Shown: piece after piece, positions 23,041 through 31,717 of the stretch
Layout: each line of letters starts with the position of its first letter
Numbering within the stretch: the stretch's first letter is position 1
Origin: Methanomassiliicoccales archaeon UBA280
GTDB lineage: Archaea > Thermoplasmatota > Thermoplasmata > SG8-5
Assembly: GCA_002499085.1 (NCBI GenBank)
Contig: DAKD01000009.1
Span: 2,028-49,565, forward strand
DNA: 47,538 nt
Direction: 5' to 3'
Translations under genes and position numbers: made by a program
The notes under the pieces: generated by a model
What the model saw: the letters and a program-made list of their open reading frames with translations, nothing else
Database searches by the model: none
What the model was told of the DNA's origin: nothing

Positions 23041-25923
23041 TCACTCCACGTGAATCCCCGGCTTCCCGGGGCTCGCGACATCGGCCTTGCCCTTCGGGTC
23101 GTACAGGTCAGGCTCCTCGCCGCCGAATATCGAGACAACGCATCCGAACTCCCTGGCGAGGAAGTCCCTGGCCCCGCCCAGTATGTCGAGCTCGAAGACC
23201 TTCGTGTGGGCAGGCATTCCGGCCTCCCCGAACCTCTTGATGTCCTTCATCAATTTGGAGGCGAAGGCGCTTATCTCCTTGGATTTCGATTTCAGTTCGG
23301 GATCTGTCTGCGCATGCTTCATGACCGCACCCATGTCCCTGCCCTCGAGAACCATCATCCTCTGTATGTCGTATTTCCAGCCATGGGCGGCGTAGAGACA
23401 AATCCTTGCGGGCTTTATCCCGGTCATCCTGAGTATGCCTGCTATGTCGCCCAGGATATTCTCGACGAATCTCTCCGCGTCCTCCGCGGCCCTGTCATGC
23501 CTGAACTTCTCCGGGCCCGGGTATTCCGATATCGAGACCATCTCCCTGCGGCCTGTCATTTCCCAAAGTTCCTCGGCCATGTGCGGCGTGAAGGGCGCCA
23601 TCATTCCTATCCATGCATCCAGGGATTTTCCTATCAGGCCGGGATTGCACCCGCCCCGCCTCAGGTACCATCTGAGGTCGTTCACCAGGTCGAAGTAGAC
23701 TATGTTCGCGGCCTCCCTGAGCTTCAGCTCGTCCATGAATACCTTCGCCTTCTGGACGTCGGAATGCATCCTGGATTCCAGCCATGCGTCCATCGGACTC
23801 TCCTTTCCCTCCTTCATGGCCATGAGCTCGTTGGCGAAGTACCATGCCCTCTCCACGCTCTTCCTGGAGTTGTTGGCGCTGGCAGGGTCCCAGTCCACGT
23901 CCACATGCGGGCTGGCTATGTGGCAGTAGTAAAGCCTCAGGCCGTCGACCGTGTAGGTGGCGGCTGCATCGGGTATGGGCTCGGCTCCGCCCTTTGACTT
24001 GCTCATCTTCCCGCCAGCCATCATGAACCACCAGTTCACGAATATGCCCCTGGGCATGGCGTCCGGCAGGATCGCGGCATGGTTGAGCAGGAAGACTGGG
24101 AAATGGACTGTCTGGTGCTCCTTGCCGCCGAGATTTATGTCCAGCGGGTACCAGTGCATGAAGTCCTTTCTCAGCCCCGATAGGACAGCGACGCCTGCGC
24201 CTGTCTGCGCGGCAACCTCATCCGGATCTCCCTTTCCCAGGAAAACGAAATCGAAGAACGCGTCGTTCAGCTTGGCGGGGTCCAGGATGCCGCCGTTCAC
24301 TGCTCCCGATACGATATAGTAGGCCGAGTAAAGCGTCGAATCGGATATGGGTTCTATGGTCCAGCGCCCGTCGAACGGGAACTTTGTGCCCATCCAGTTC
24401 CCCAGCCTTGCGCATGCGCGCTCCTTGAACCATTCAAGTATTCCCGGGAGATTGTCCCTGTACTCCTGGGGCTGTATGTTCATCGAGGGAACATGGCCGA
24501 GCGCGATGTCGGTGGCCTCCCTGTTCCCGTAATCAATGAACCACTGGTCGGGGATCTGCTTGACAATGACCTTTCCCCCGCACCTGCAGATGACAGGCTC
24601 GGATAGGTCGTACATGACATCGGCAACCCACCGTTCGAGCATCATGGCCTTCACCTCGTCCTTGGCAACGGCCACCGGTTTGCCTGCGAATTGGGCGCAA
24701 TTCTCTCTCATGCGGCCTGTGTGGAAGCCGGCCTTGTAAATCTCCTTGGTGGCCTCTTCCAGCTTCGGGTCCTTTTGGTCCCTGATGCCCATCCTCTCGC
24801 AGATTTCGACGCCGGGATTCGGGCCCCAGCCCTTGGAACTGATTATTGGAATTGGCTGAATCGCCCTGACCATGGCAGGGTCAAGCCCGAATTTTTCGCA
24901 TGTCCCGCTGTCCCTCGCCAGGTCCTGCAGCGCGATCCAGTCGTAGGGCGCGTCTGACGGGACGCTGGTCACCAGGCCGGTGCCGTAGTCCGGGTCAGTG
25001 AACTCCGAAGGGAGAATCGGGATTTCCCTGTCGATGACAGGCGCGATCAGGGTCTTTCCGATGAGGTCCTTTCCCGGAACCTTGCCCAGGATCTCCACAG
25101 AATCCTTCTGGAAGCTCAGCTTCTCCGCGGCCTGGGGGCTGAGGATCCAAGTCTCGCCGTTCACCCTGGCCCTGACATACTCCACATCGGGGTTGGCCCA
25201 GAAATTGGTCTGGCCGAAAACCGTTTCGGGCCTCAGCGTCGCGGCCACGACGATATCGTCTCCCATCCTGAACTTGAGCAGGGTCCATTCCAGCTTCTCG
25301 GCGTTCCCGCCCTGCGAGATGTCGGTTTCCGAGGCATCGACAGCCACGGGCCCGCATTCCATGCATGCGGTTCCGTAGTACGGCTTCTGGGTCAGCATGC
25401 CCTTCTCATGCAGCTTTCTGAACTGCCACTGGATGAACCTGTTGTAACCCGGGTCTACCGTGGTCATGAACCTGTCCCAGTCCGCCAGGAAACCGAATTT
25501 CTTCCAGTACTCGTCGATGTAAACGCGGCTGAAGAATTTTACAACGTGAAGCGGGTCCTTCAGGCGCTCAATCTCACTGTCCGTGCAGCCGTTGGCCCTG
25601 AGAATGTCCAGGGTTGCGGCGTCGCCTCTCTCTATCTTTCTGGAAAAGGTGATTGCCACGTTTCCGGTGGGATGCGCGCCCACCGGGAAAAGAACGCTGT
25701 GGCCTGTCATGCGCTTGTACCTGGTTATCACGTCGCTGTAGGTGTAGCCCCTCATATGGCCGACATGCAGGTAGCCTGATACGCCCGGATATGCGAACAT
25801 CAGGAAGAATTTCTTCCTTCCCGGGACTGCCTCGGCCCTCCATATCCCGGATCTGAGCCATCTCTCCTGCCATTTCCTTTCCAGGGCCGCCGGTTCGTAT
25901 TCTCCGCTCATCCCATCCCTCAT
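23041..25923 (-). CDS. leuS: Leucyl-tRNA synthetase (archaeal type)
   Basis: A 960-residue class I synthetase. The HIGH-type motif is HVGH in GYLHVGHMRGYTYSD near residue 53. The editing (CP1) domain spans about 200-420, with an ATLRPETVFGQTN-type site and a DYGTGLVTSVPSDAPYDW motif. KMSKS occurs near residue 637 (GGKMSKSKGG). A long C-terminal anticodon-binding and archaeal tail follows. It charges tRNA-Leu. Length and domain order match archaeal rather than bacterial LeuRS. The start overlaps the stop of the upstream AAA/TPR gene by 4 nt, so translation is coupled; an ATG 12 nt further in (25911) is an alternative. The 3' end is 2 nt from the stop of the convergent C25-type gene. Confidence 0.95.
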   Translation of the reverse strand: MRDGMSGEYEPAALERKWQERWLRSGIWRAEAVPGRKKFFLMFAYPGVSGYLHVGHMRGYTYSDVITRYKRMTGHSVLFPVGAHPTGNVAITFSRKIERGDAATLDILRANGCTDSEIERLKDPLHVVKFFSRVYIDEYWKKFGFLADWDRFMTTVDPGYNRFIQWQFRKLHEKGMLTQKPYYGTACMECGPVAVDASETDISQGGNAEKLEWTLLKFRMGDDIVVAATLRPETVFGQTNFWANPDVEYVRARVNGETWILSPQAAEKLSFQKDSVEILGKVPGKDLIGKTLIAPVIDREIPILPSEFTDPDYGTGLVTSVPSDAPYDWIALQDLARDSGTCEKFGLDPAMVRAIQPIPIISSKGWGPNPGVEICERMGIRDQKDPKLEEATKEIYKAGFHTGRMRENCAQFAGKPVAVAKDEVKAMMLERWVADVMYDLSEPVICRCGGKVIVKQIPDQWFIDYGNREATDIALGHVPSMNIQPQEYRDNLPGILEWFKERACARLGNWMGTKFPFDGRWTIEPISDSTLYSAYYIVSGAVNGGILDPAKLNDAFFDFVFLGKGDPDEVAAQTGAGVAVLSGLRKDFMHWYPLDINLGGKEHQTVHFPVFLLNHAAILPDAMPRGIFVNWWFMMAGGKMSKSKGGAEPIPDAAATYTVDGLRLYYCHIASPHVDVDWDPASANNSRKSVERAWYFANELMAMKEGKESPMDAWLESRMHSDVQKAKVFMDELKLREAANIVYFDLVNDLRWYLRRGGCNPGLIGKSLDAWIGMMAPFTPHMAEELWEMTGRREMVSISEYPGPEKFRHDRAAEDAERFVENILGDIAGILRMTGIKPARICLYAAHGWKYDIQRMMVLEGRDMGAVMKHAQTDPELKSKSKEISAFASKLMKDIKRFGEAGMPAHTKVFELDILGGARDFLAREFGCVVSIFGGEEPDLYDPKGKADVASPGKPGIHVE

Positions 25924-28358
25924 TTTCCGGATGCTTCCATTTCCTTGACTATGCCGTTGGTCTCCGCAGCCTGGATCTTGGCTCCGACCGACTCGTAGTA
26001 GCTCGCGGCAATCCTGAAATTGTCTATGGCGCCCTGCTTCTCGCCCATCTCCCTGTATGTGAGGCCCAGTTCGTAGTATGTCGTGGCCAGGTCGAAAGGA
26101 ATGTCCAGCATTTCAAGGATGACAATGCTCTTGTTGATGTTCTCAATGGCCTTCTTCCACTGCTTCCTGAGCCTGAAAATGATGCCCAGGCACCGGTACA
26201 CGCCGTTCATGCCTATCTTGTCGTCCTGGGACTCGCAGATGTTCAGGGCGCTTATACAGTAGCTCTCGGCCTTGTCCAGCTCGCCAATGTTGGCAAGCGC
26301 TTCCGCCGAGTTGAACAGTGCCCATGCGGTCATGTTCCTGTTGCCTATCCTGTCAGATGCCGCCCGGCATTTCTCGAGCGCTTCTATGGCCTTGCCCCAC
26401 TCCTTCATGTGAAGGTGAGTGTCGCCGATATTGTTGTAGGCCCTTGCCAGCTCGGAATAGTCCTTGAGCTTCTCAAGTTCCTCTATGCTCTTCCCGTAAT
26501 ACTCTATGGCCTTATCGTACTGGCCCCAGTTGTTGTACACGTTTCCCAGTTCGATGAATGTCTTCGACATGGACGAGAGGTTGCCTGCCTTCATCGAGTA
26601 GCTTATGCTCTGGTTGTAATGCTCGATGGCGTCGTCGTTCTCGCCCTTGCGCCAGTGCACATAGCCGAGCCCGCGCTGTATCTCTCCCATGCTTTGCACG
26701 TCTTCCCGCCTGGATGCAATGTCGGCAGCCTGCATGTAATCCTTCTCGGCAAGCTGGTTGTTGCCCGCCGACCTTCTGGAATGGCCCAGGGATATCAATG
26801 CCTTGACCTCGACCGATTCGTTGCCCAGCTTCCGCGTTGTCCTGAGAGCGTCCTCGTAAAACTTCATGGAATTGTTCCAGAGGCCCAGGCCGAAATACAG
26901 GTTCCCGATGAGCATCTGCAAGTGCAGCTTCTCCCCCTCCCTGTCGAAGCCCTCCGCCGGGGTCAGCAGGTCTATTGTTCTCAGCGCCGTGATGTAATAA
27001 TCCACGGCCCTGTCAAATGCAAGCGCCGCGAATGCCTTGTCCCCGGCCATGATGGCATAATCGAAAGTCTTCTGTGTGTGCTTGCCCAGGCTGAAATGCC
27101 TTGCAAGGTCGAAGGCCCAGTCAGCAAGCCTGTCCGGGTAGAGTTTCTCGATGACCTCGCCCACAGATTTGTGCATCATCCTCACGCGGCTCTGGCTCAT
27201 GTCGTCGTAAATGACGCTCCTGATGAGCTTGTGGTCGAATCTGTACTCCTCGTCCTGCGAGCCTGCGATCTCCTGGATTATATCGGCCACCATGAGCCTG
27301 TCTATGGAATCCAACAATGTGTCCTCATGAATGCCAGTGACCTCCTTCAGTATCGAGAAGGAGAACGAGTCCCCGGCAACTGCCGCGAACCTCAGCATCT
27401 TCTTGTCTTCCTCGCCCAGCCTCGCAATCCTGTGGCTGATGACGTCCCTTATCGTGTTGGGTATGCGTATCCTGGAAAGGTCCACGCCGGCGTCCCATAC
27501 ATGGCCGTGCCTCAGTATGATGCCCTCGTCCATGAGCGACTTGAGCACCTCCTCGACGAAGAACGGGTTGCCCGAACTCTCCTCAAAGAGCTTAGCCGAG
27601 AACTGGGCGGGCATGGTCTTGATGTTAAGCATGTTCTTTATCATCTCGGAGATATCGGCCTCAGACATCCTTTCCAGTGCAATCTGGCTGTAAGTGATGC
27701 CCTTCATGGCTTGGCTGAACTGCTCGTAGAAGCCAAGGGGTTTTCCGTCCGCGCCGGCCTCTTCGGTCCGGTATGCGGTGCAGAGCAGTATCCTTGAATC
27801 TCCCAGGTTTCTGGCTATGTAAACCAGCATCTGCAGTGTTCCGGTGTCGGCCCACTGAAGGTCGTCGATGAACAGGAACAGGGGCTGTCTCACCGAGCTC
27901 TTCTCAAGGGTGGCCAGTATCTTCTCGAAAAGGCGGTCCCTCTCGGACTGCATGTCTATCCTGCTCATGTCAGGTTCGTTTTTCTGGGTTATTGGTATCA
28001 GCCCGAGCGGAAGGCCGCTGCTCGGCTTTGAATCGTCGATTCCCATCAGGCCCAGCGGAATGTCCCGCGTGTCGTCGCCCTGGTCGAGCTTGCCGGCAAG
28101 CGATTCCATGAAAGGTTGGTAAGGCTCGGTTTGTTCAAGCGACAGGCATCTGCCGGTCAGGAACTCGAAGCCCTCGGACTTGGCCAGAGAAGCCGCCTCG
28201 CCCACGAACCTTGTCTTTCCGATGCCGGCCTCGCCCTTCACAATGACGCAATGGCCTTTGCCGACGGCAGTCTCACGGATGAGCTTCGCCAAGCTCTTCA
28301 GCTCGGCCTCCCTGCCGACGAATTTGGACTCCGCGGATGATGTTGCGTCCATTGACAT
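25920..28358 (-). CDS. AAA/STAND-type ATPase with TPR repeats
   Basis: An 812-residue protein. Walker A is GEAGIGKT (42-49) after an FVGREAEL lead-in; Walker B is LFIDDLQWAD (about 162-171). An SGNPFFVEEV motif and a winged-helix-like region extend to about 430, then about nine TPR repeats reach the C-terminus (for example EKDYMQAADIASRREDVQSM). The order is that of MalT-like or adenylate-cyclase-associated STAND regulators, in which the TPR part senses a ligand and the ATPase switches state. It lacks a recognisable DNA-binding domain at the C-terminus, so it may act through partners. It is related in layout to the truncated gene at the left edge of the window. First gene of an operon with leuS; a TATA box lies at 28403-28413. 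ATG 28352 is an alternative start. Confidence 0.85.
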   Translation of the reverse strand: MSMDATSSAESKFVGREAELKSLAKLIRETAVGKGHCVIVKGEAGIGKTRFVGEAASLAKSEGFEFLTGRCLSLEQTEPYQPFMESLAGKLDQGDDTRDIPLGLMGIDDSKPSSGLPLGLIPITQKNEPDMSRIDMQSERDRLFEKILATLEKSSVRQPLFLFIDDLQWADTGTLQMLVYIARNLGDSRILLCTAYRTEEAGADGKPLGFYEQFSQAMKGITYSQIALERMSEADISEMIKNMLNIKTMPAQFSAKLFEESSGNPFFVEEVLKSLMDEGIILRHGHVWDAGVDLSRIRIPNTIRDVISHRIARLGEEDKKMLRFAAVAGDSFSFSILKEVTGIHEDTLLDSIDRLMVADIIQEIAGSQDEEYRFDHKLIRSVIYDDMSQSRVRMMHKSVGEVIEKLYPDRLADWAFDLARHFSLGKHTQKTFDYAIMAGDKAFAALAFDRAVDYYITALRTIDLLTPAEGFDREGEKLHLQMLIGNLYFGLGLWNNSMKFYEDALRTTRKLGNESVEVKALISLGHSRRSAGNNQLAEKDYMQAADIASRREDVQSMGEIQRGLGYVHWRKGENDDAIEHYNQSISYSMKAGNLSSMSKTFIELGNVYNNWGQYDKAIEYYGKSIEELEKLKDYSELARAYNNIGDTHLHMKEWGKAIEALEKCRAASDRIGNRNMTAWALFNSAEALANIGELDKAESYCISALNICESQDDKIGMNGVYRCLGIIFRLRKQWKKAIENINKSIVILEMLDIPFDLATTYYELGLTYREMGEKQGAIDNFRIAASYYESVGAKIQAAETNGIVKEMEASGK

Positions 28359-28402
28359 TTGTTCCCTGCCCTGCCCTAGTTATGCATTCACGAGATAGTA
28401 TG

Positions 28403-28413
28403 TTATTAATAAG
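28403..28413 (-). promoter_or_regulatory. TATA box of the AAA/TPR-leuS operon
   Basis: CTTATTAATAA on the minus strand, about 50 nt before ATG 28358. Confidence 0.45.
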
Positions 28414-28448
28414 AGTTTCTGGTGAAAGGGAAATGCATTTTCCCATCC

Positions 28449-28697
28449 CTATCGAGTCTTGGCGCCGAACAGCTCTGTGCTGATGTACTTCTCGCCGCCG
28501 TCCGGCAGAAGGACGACTATGACCTGGCCGTCATGCTTTGCGCTCATCTCCGCAGCCACGTGCATTGCCGCCCCCGAGCTCATCCCAGAAAATATGCCTT
28601 CGAGTATTTTTCTTTTAATGGTTTTCTCCGCTGGCTCGGGCTGTAAAGAAAAATATTCAGTAAATAAGAAACACGCCCTCGCCTGCTCGAAAACCAT
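28449..28697 (-). pseudogene. Displaced original 3' end of cysK after a duplication/insertion
   Basis: The frame ends with EGIFSGMSSGAAMHV ... KYISTELFGAKTR, the expected C-terminus of cysteine synthase. Its first 30-odd residues (from 28697) come from the unrelated inserted sequence. Bases 28469-28601 are a 132/133 match of 28827-28959 in the complete cysK gene. The fragment lacks the catalytic part and is not expected to be functional. It is most likely the original cysK tail, separated from the body by the event that created the duplication. Confidence 0.7.
28469..28601. repeat. 133-nt direct repeat, copy 1 (cysK 3' end)
   Basis: Identical to 28827-28959 apart from one base (T at 28475). 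The offset is 358 nt. Confidence 0.9.
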
Positions 28698-28826
28698 ATG
28701 TGGTTGGCCGGGTACCCGGGTCTGTTGCAGTAATTCCGAATCTCCCTCAGGACTTTGGATGCCGAAAAAAGCTGCTCGAAAATCTGTTTGGTTGTCTCTA
28801 TATCCAAGCCCTGTTATTTTGATTGT
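28602..28826. other. 225-nt insert between the two cysK repeat copies
   Basis: Unrelated to cysK. On the minus strand a frame from a TTG at 28807 reads MDIETTKQIFEQLFSASKVL... for about 75 residues and looks like the start of a helical protein, but it has no ribosome-binding site and runs into the repeat out of frame. No terminal inverted repeats or transposase are visible, so the insert cannot be assigned to a known mobile element. Confidence 0.5.
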
Positions 28827-29715
28827 ACAGCTCGGTGCTGATGTACTTCTCGCCGCCGTCCGGCAGAAGGACGACTATGACCTGGCCGTCATGCTTTGCG
28901 CTCATCTCCGCAGCCACGTGCATTGCCGCCCCCGAGCTCATCCCAGAAAATATGCCTTCCTCGGTCGTCAGCCTCCTGGCCATGGCAAATGCGTCATCGT
29001 CGTCGACATGCACCAGCTCGTCGAGCAGTTCGGACCTGAACACGCCGGGAACGTACTGGACTATCAGATTCTTCAGACCCTGGATTTTCGTGTCCGGCTT
29101 GGGCATGACTCCTATTATCCTGATATCCGGATTGTACTTCTTGAGCCTCCCTGAAACGCCCATTAGGGTTCCTGACGTCCCCACTCCGGCCACGAACATG
29201 GTGACCTTGCCCTCGGTGTCGTCCAGTATCTCGACGCCCGTGCCGTCCGAATGGGCGAGCGGGTTGTCCGGGTTCAGGTACTGGTTGGTCCAGAAGAATT
29301 CTTCCGGCGACGAATCATGCAGCTGCCTGGCAAAATCCTGCGCCCCGTCTATTCCCTTCTCCCCGGGGGTGAGGACCACCTCGGCGCCGTATGCCCGGAT
29401 TATTGCCTTCCTCTCCTCGCTGGCTGTCTCGGGCATTATCAGTTTCAGTCTGTAGCCCTTGATGTTGCATACGAGTGCCAGACCTATACCCGTGTTGCCG
29501 CTGGTCGCTTCTATCACGGTCATGCCCTTCCTCAGCCTCCCGGAGGCCTCGCCGTTCTCTATCATGGAGAGGGCTATCCTGTCCTTCACCGAACCTGTGG
29601 GGTTCACTTTCTCCAGTTTGGCGAGGATGATGTTGGAACCGTTGGGATTCAGCCTGTTGATGCGGACCATGGGCGTCTTTCCTATGGTATCCAGCATAGT
29701 TTTGGCATATCTCAT
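28798..29715 (-). CDS. cysK: Cysteine synthase (O-acetylserine sulfhydrylase family), altered C-terminus
   Basis: A 305-residue PLP enzyme. The PLP lysine is K44 in NPTGSVKDR; the substrate loop TSGNTG is at 71-76; GVGTSGTLMG binds the phosphate; SSGAA near the end stacks on the cofactor. It makes cysteine from an activated serine and sulfide. The last residues (YNQNNRAWI) replace the FGAKTR tail that survives in the downstream copy, because a 358-nt unit is inserted at the 3' end. All catalytic parts precede the change, so the enzyme is probably active. ATG 29715 is preferred over GTG 29727: GAGG from the GTGAGG at the pheS stop lies 6 nt upstream. Second gene of a pheS-cysK operon. Confidence 0.9.
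   Translation of the reverse strand: MRYAKTMLDTIGKTPMVRINRLNPNGSNIILAKLEKVNPTGSVKDRIALSMIENGEASGRLRKGMTVIEATSGNTGIGLALVCNIKGYRLKLIMPETASEERKAIIRAYGAEVVLTPGEKGIDGAQDFARQLHDSSPEEFFWTNQYLNPDNPLAHSDGTGVEILDDTEGKVTMFVAGVGTSGTLMGVSGRLKKYNPDIRIIGVMPKPDTKIQGLKNLIVQYVPGVFRSELLDELVHVDDDDAFAMARRLTTEEGIFSGMSSGAAMHVAAEMSAKHDGQVIVVLLPDGGEKYISTELYNQNNRAWI
28827..28959. repeat. 133-nt direct repeat, copy 2 (inside cysK)
   Basis: Matches 28469-28601 with one mismatch. Similarity breaks at the same point where the cysK C-terminus changes. Confidence 0.9.
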
Positions 29716-29723
29716 GGAAAACC

Positions 29724-31550
29724 TCACTCTATCGAGGGCGAGTCCCTTAGCCAGTCAATATCGGAAACATAGAGTTTCCTGATGTCGTCCATGCCCAACA
29801 CGGTCATGACGAGCCTCTCGAGGCCAAGCCCCCAGGCCAGCACAGGATGTTTCACTCCCAGCGGCTTCGTGACCTCCGGCCTGAAAATGCCGGCGCCGCC
29901 GAGCTCCATCCAGTTCCCATTGTAGAATATCTCGGGCTCGATGCTCGGCTCGGTGTATGGGAAATAACCCGGCCTCAGCCTCAGGTCTGTGATGCCCATC
30001 CTGGTGTAGAACTCCTTCAGAAGGCCGACAAGCATCGGCAGGTTGGCGCCTTCCTCCATGACTATTCCCTCGACCTGTATGAATTCCGGAAGATGGGTCG
30101 AATCAACCGATTCCTTCCTGAAAACCGGCTGCACCGAGAAAACCTTCACGGGCGGTTCGGGATGCTCGGAAAGGTAGCGGATTGTGTTGACAGTGGTATG
30201 TGTCCGCAGCAGGGCTCTCCGGGCCTCAGACTCCTTCCAGGCATACTGCCAACCGTCTGACTCATCATCCCCAGATTCATGCATGCGCTTGATTTTCTCG
30301 ACGAGGTCGGAATCAGGCAACTCCAATGATGACGGCTGGCTGATGTAAAGTGTGTCCTGCAGTTCCCTCGCCGGATGGTCCTGGGCGGTGAACAGCGCAT
30401 CCATGTTCCAGAATGCCGACTGCACATAGCCATAGTCTATCTCGGTGAATCCCATGGCGAGGAAAATGCCTCTCACTCGCTCGATGTACTGCTGGAGCGG
30501 GTGCATCTTGCCCCCCCTCAGGTCGGGAGCGAATGTGCCTATATCGTAACGTCTGATGTTGGAGCCGCGCCATTTTCCAGTCTGGATGAGTTCGGGCGTG
30601 AGGCTCGATATCTCCGGCGAAACGTCAAGGCCGGCCTCCACCAGGTCAATGCCGTCCTGCGTGATGATGATCATCCTGACGACTTCCTCCCTCACCCTGA
30701 CAATGTCCTGGCGCTTCAGGAGGCTCCCGATGATGTCCTTCCCGGCATCCCTCTCGTGGATTTCGCCCTCGGCCAGGCGGTCCATCATCTCCTCGTCCAG
30801 GCCCTTCTTGGAAAGCATGTTCTTTCCGTCCTGGGTTAGCTCGAGCACAGTCTCGCCGGCCTTCTTCTCGATGGTGGCCCAGCCCTTCCTCTTGAGCCAA
30901 CCGAGCGCGACCGGCACCTCCTCCGCCTTCATGCTCTTGTCTTTGCGCAGCTCGTCCACGGTCATGGTGCCGTGGGCCTTCTTCAGTGCCTTGAGAGCGC
31001 GTCTTTCCGGCAGGTCGTCCCGGCGCTTGGACATCAGCGAATAATGCTTCTCCAGGTTCTCGGTCATCTCGGCAAGCCCCTTCGCGCGGAGCCAGGAACA
31101 GGCATTCATCACCTCCACGCTGCTCACGGAGGTTCTGTCCCCGGACAGGGCTATCTCCCTTAGTGAACTGACTATGGCCGGGATGCAGTCCCCGAGCATC
31201 TTGCCGACCGTGTTTCTCTGGCCCGGGACGTCCTGGGCAAGTATCATCCCGGAGAGCTGCCCGACCAGGGTTGCAAGCACCTGGCCATTCAATTCCTTCT
31301 CATCCTCCGAGACGCAGTCCCTGAGAAGGGTCTCTATCAAAACCGCCCTCTGATGCTCGCTCACCACCAGGCCAGAATCCCCGAATGCCTCCCCCAGGCA
31401 TTTCCGAAGTCTCTCGGAGAGCTTCGCTACCTTGTCTGGAAGGAGAGCCTGCTGCAGCTGCTCCGGGGTGCCGAACCCCTTCAGCTTCACAAGGGCAATG
31501 AGAATCTTCTTCTCCGTCAAACCGAGCTCGCGGTCATCGGGCGGACACAT
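29724..31550 (-). CDS. pheS: Phenylalanyl-tRNA synthetase alpha subunit
   Basis: A 608-residue class II synthetase subunit. Residues about 330-600 hold the catalytic core: HPLQQYIERVRGIFLAMGF (motif 1), FRKESVDSTHLPEF (motif 2), the PheS-specific RPGYFPYTEPS, and motif 3 GLGLERL. The N-terminal half contains winged-helix modules (ALKALKKAHGTMTVDELRKD; KRKGWATIEKKAGETVLELT) as in archaeal and eukaryotic alpha subunits that bind tRNA. The usual archaeal length is about 460-510, so roughly 100 extra residues are present near residues 20-160; their role is unknown. pheT is not adjacent, which is unusual. A TATA box at 31572-31582 places the mRNA start at about 31553, so ATG 31550 is leaderless. 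Overlaps the cysK leader. Confidence 0.93.
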   Translation of the reverse strand: MCPPDDRELGLTEKKILIALVKLKGFGTPEQLQQALLPDKVAKLSERLRKCLGEAFGDSGLVVSEHQRAVLIETLLRDCVSEDEKELNGQVLATLVGQLSGMILAQDVPGQRNTVGKMLGDCIPAIVSSLREIALSGDRTSVSSVEVMNACSWLRAKGLAEMTENLEKHYSLMSKRRDDLPERRALKALKKAHGTMTVDELRKDKSMKAEEVPVALGWLKRKGWATIEKKAGETVLELTQDGKNMLSKKGLDEEMMDRLAEGEIHERDAGKDIIGSLLKRQDIVRVREEVVRMIIITQDGIDLVEAGLDVSPEISSLTPELIQTGKWRGSNIRRYDIGTFAPDLRGGKMHPLQQYIERVRGIFLAMGFTEIDYGYVQSAFWNMDALFTAQDHPARELQDTLYISQPSSLELPDSDLVEKIKRMHESGDDESDGWQYAWKESEARRALLRTHTTVNTIRYLSEHPEPPVKVFSVQPVFRKESVDSTHLPEFIQVEGIVMEEGANLPMLVGLLKEFYTRMGITDLRLRPGYFPYTEPSIEPEIFYNGNWMELGGAGIFRPEVTKPLGVKHPVLAWGLGLERLVMTVLGMDDIRKLYVSDIDWLRDSPSIE

Positions 31551-31571
31551 GCGGTGGGCTATTCAACGATT

Positions 31572-31582
31572 GGATAAAAGTG
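31572..31582 (-). promoter_or_regulatory. TATA box of pheS-cysK (leaderless)
   Basis: CACTTTTATCC on the minus strand is centred about 27 nt upstream of ATG 31550, and no ribosome-binding site precedes the ATG. Confidence 0.5.
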
Positions 31583-31667
31583 TTTGGAGAACGGGAATGC
31601 GTCTGAATGCTTAATCAAACACAGAAACATTTATATCCCGGAATGGAAAATCTTTAAGTATACAAAA

Positions 31668-31678
31668 CCTTAAATAAG
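31668..31678 (+). promoter_or_regulatory. TATA box of the CDIN1-like gene
   Basis: ccttaaataag is about 45 nt before ATG 31718; a second TATA-like element (catttatatcc) lies at 31629-31639. Which is used cannot be told. Confidence 0.4.
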
Positions 31679-31717
31679 TATTTAATATTCCAAGCCAATA
31701 AAATTAGAGAGAGTTTC

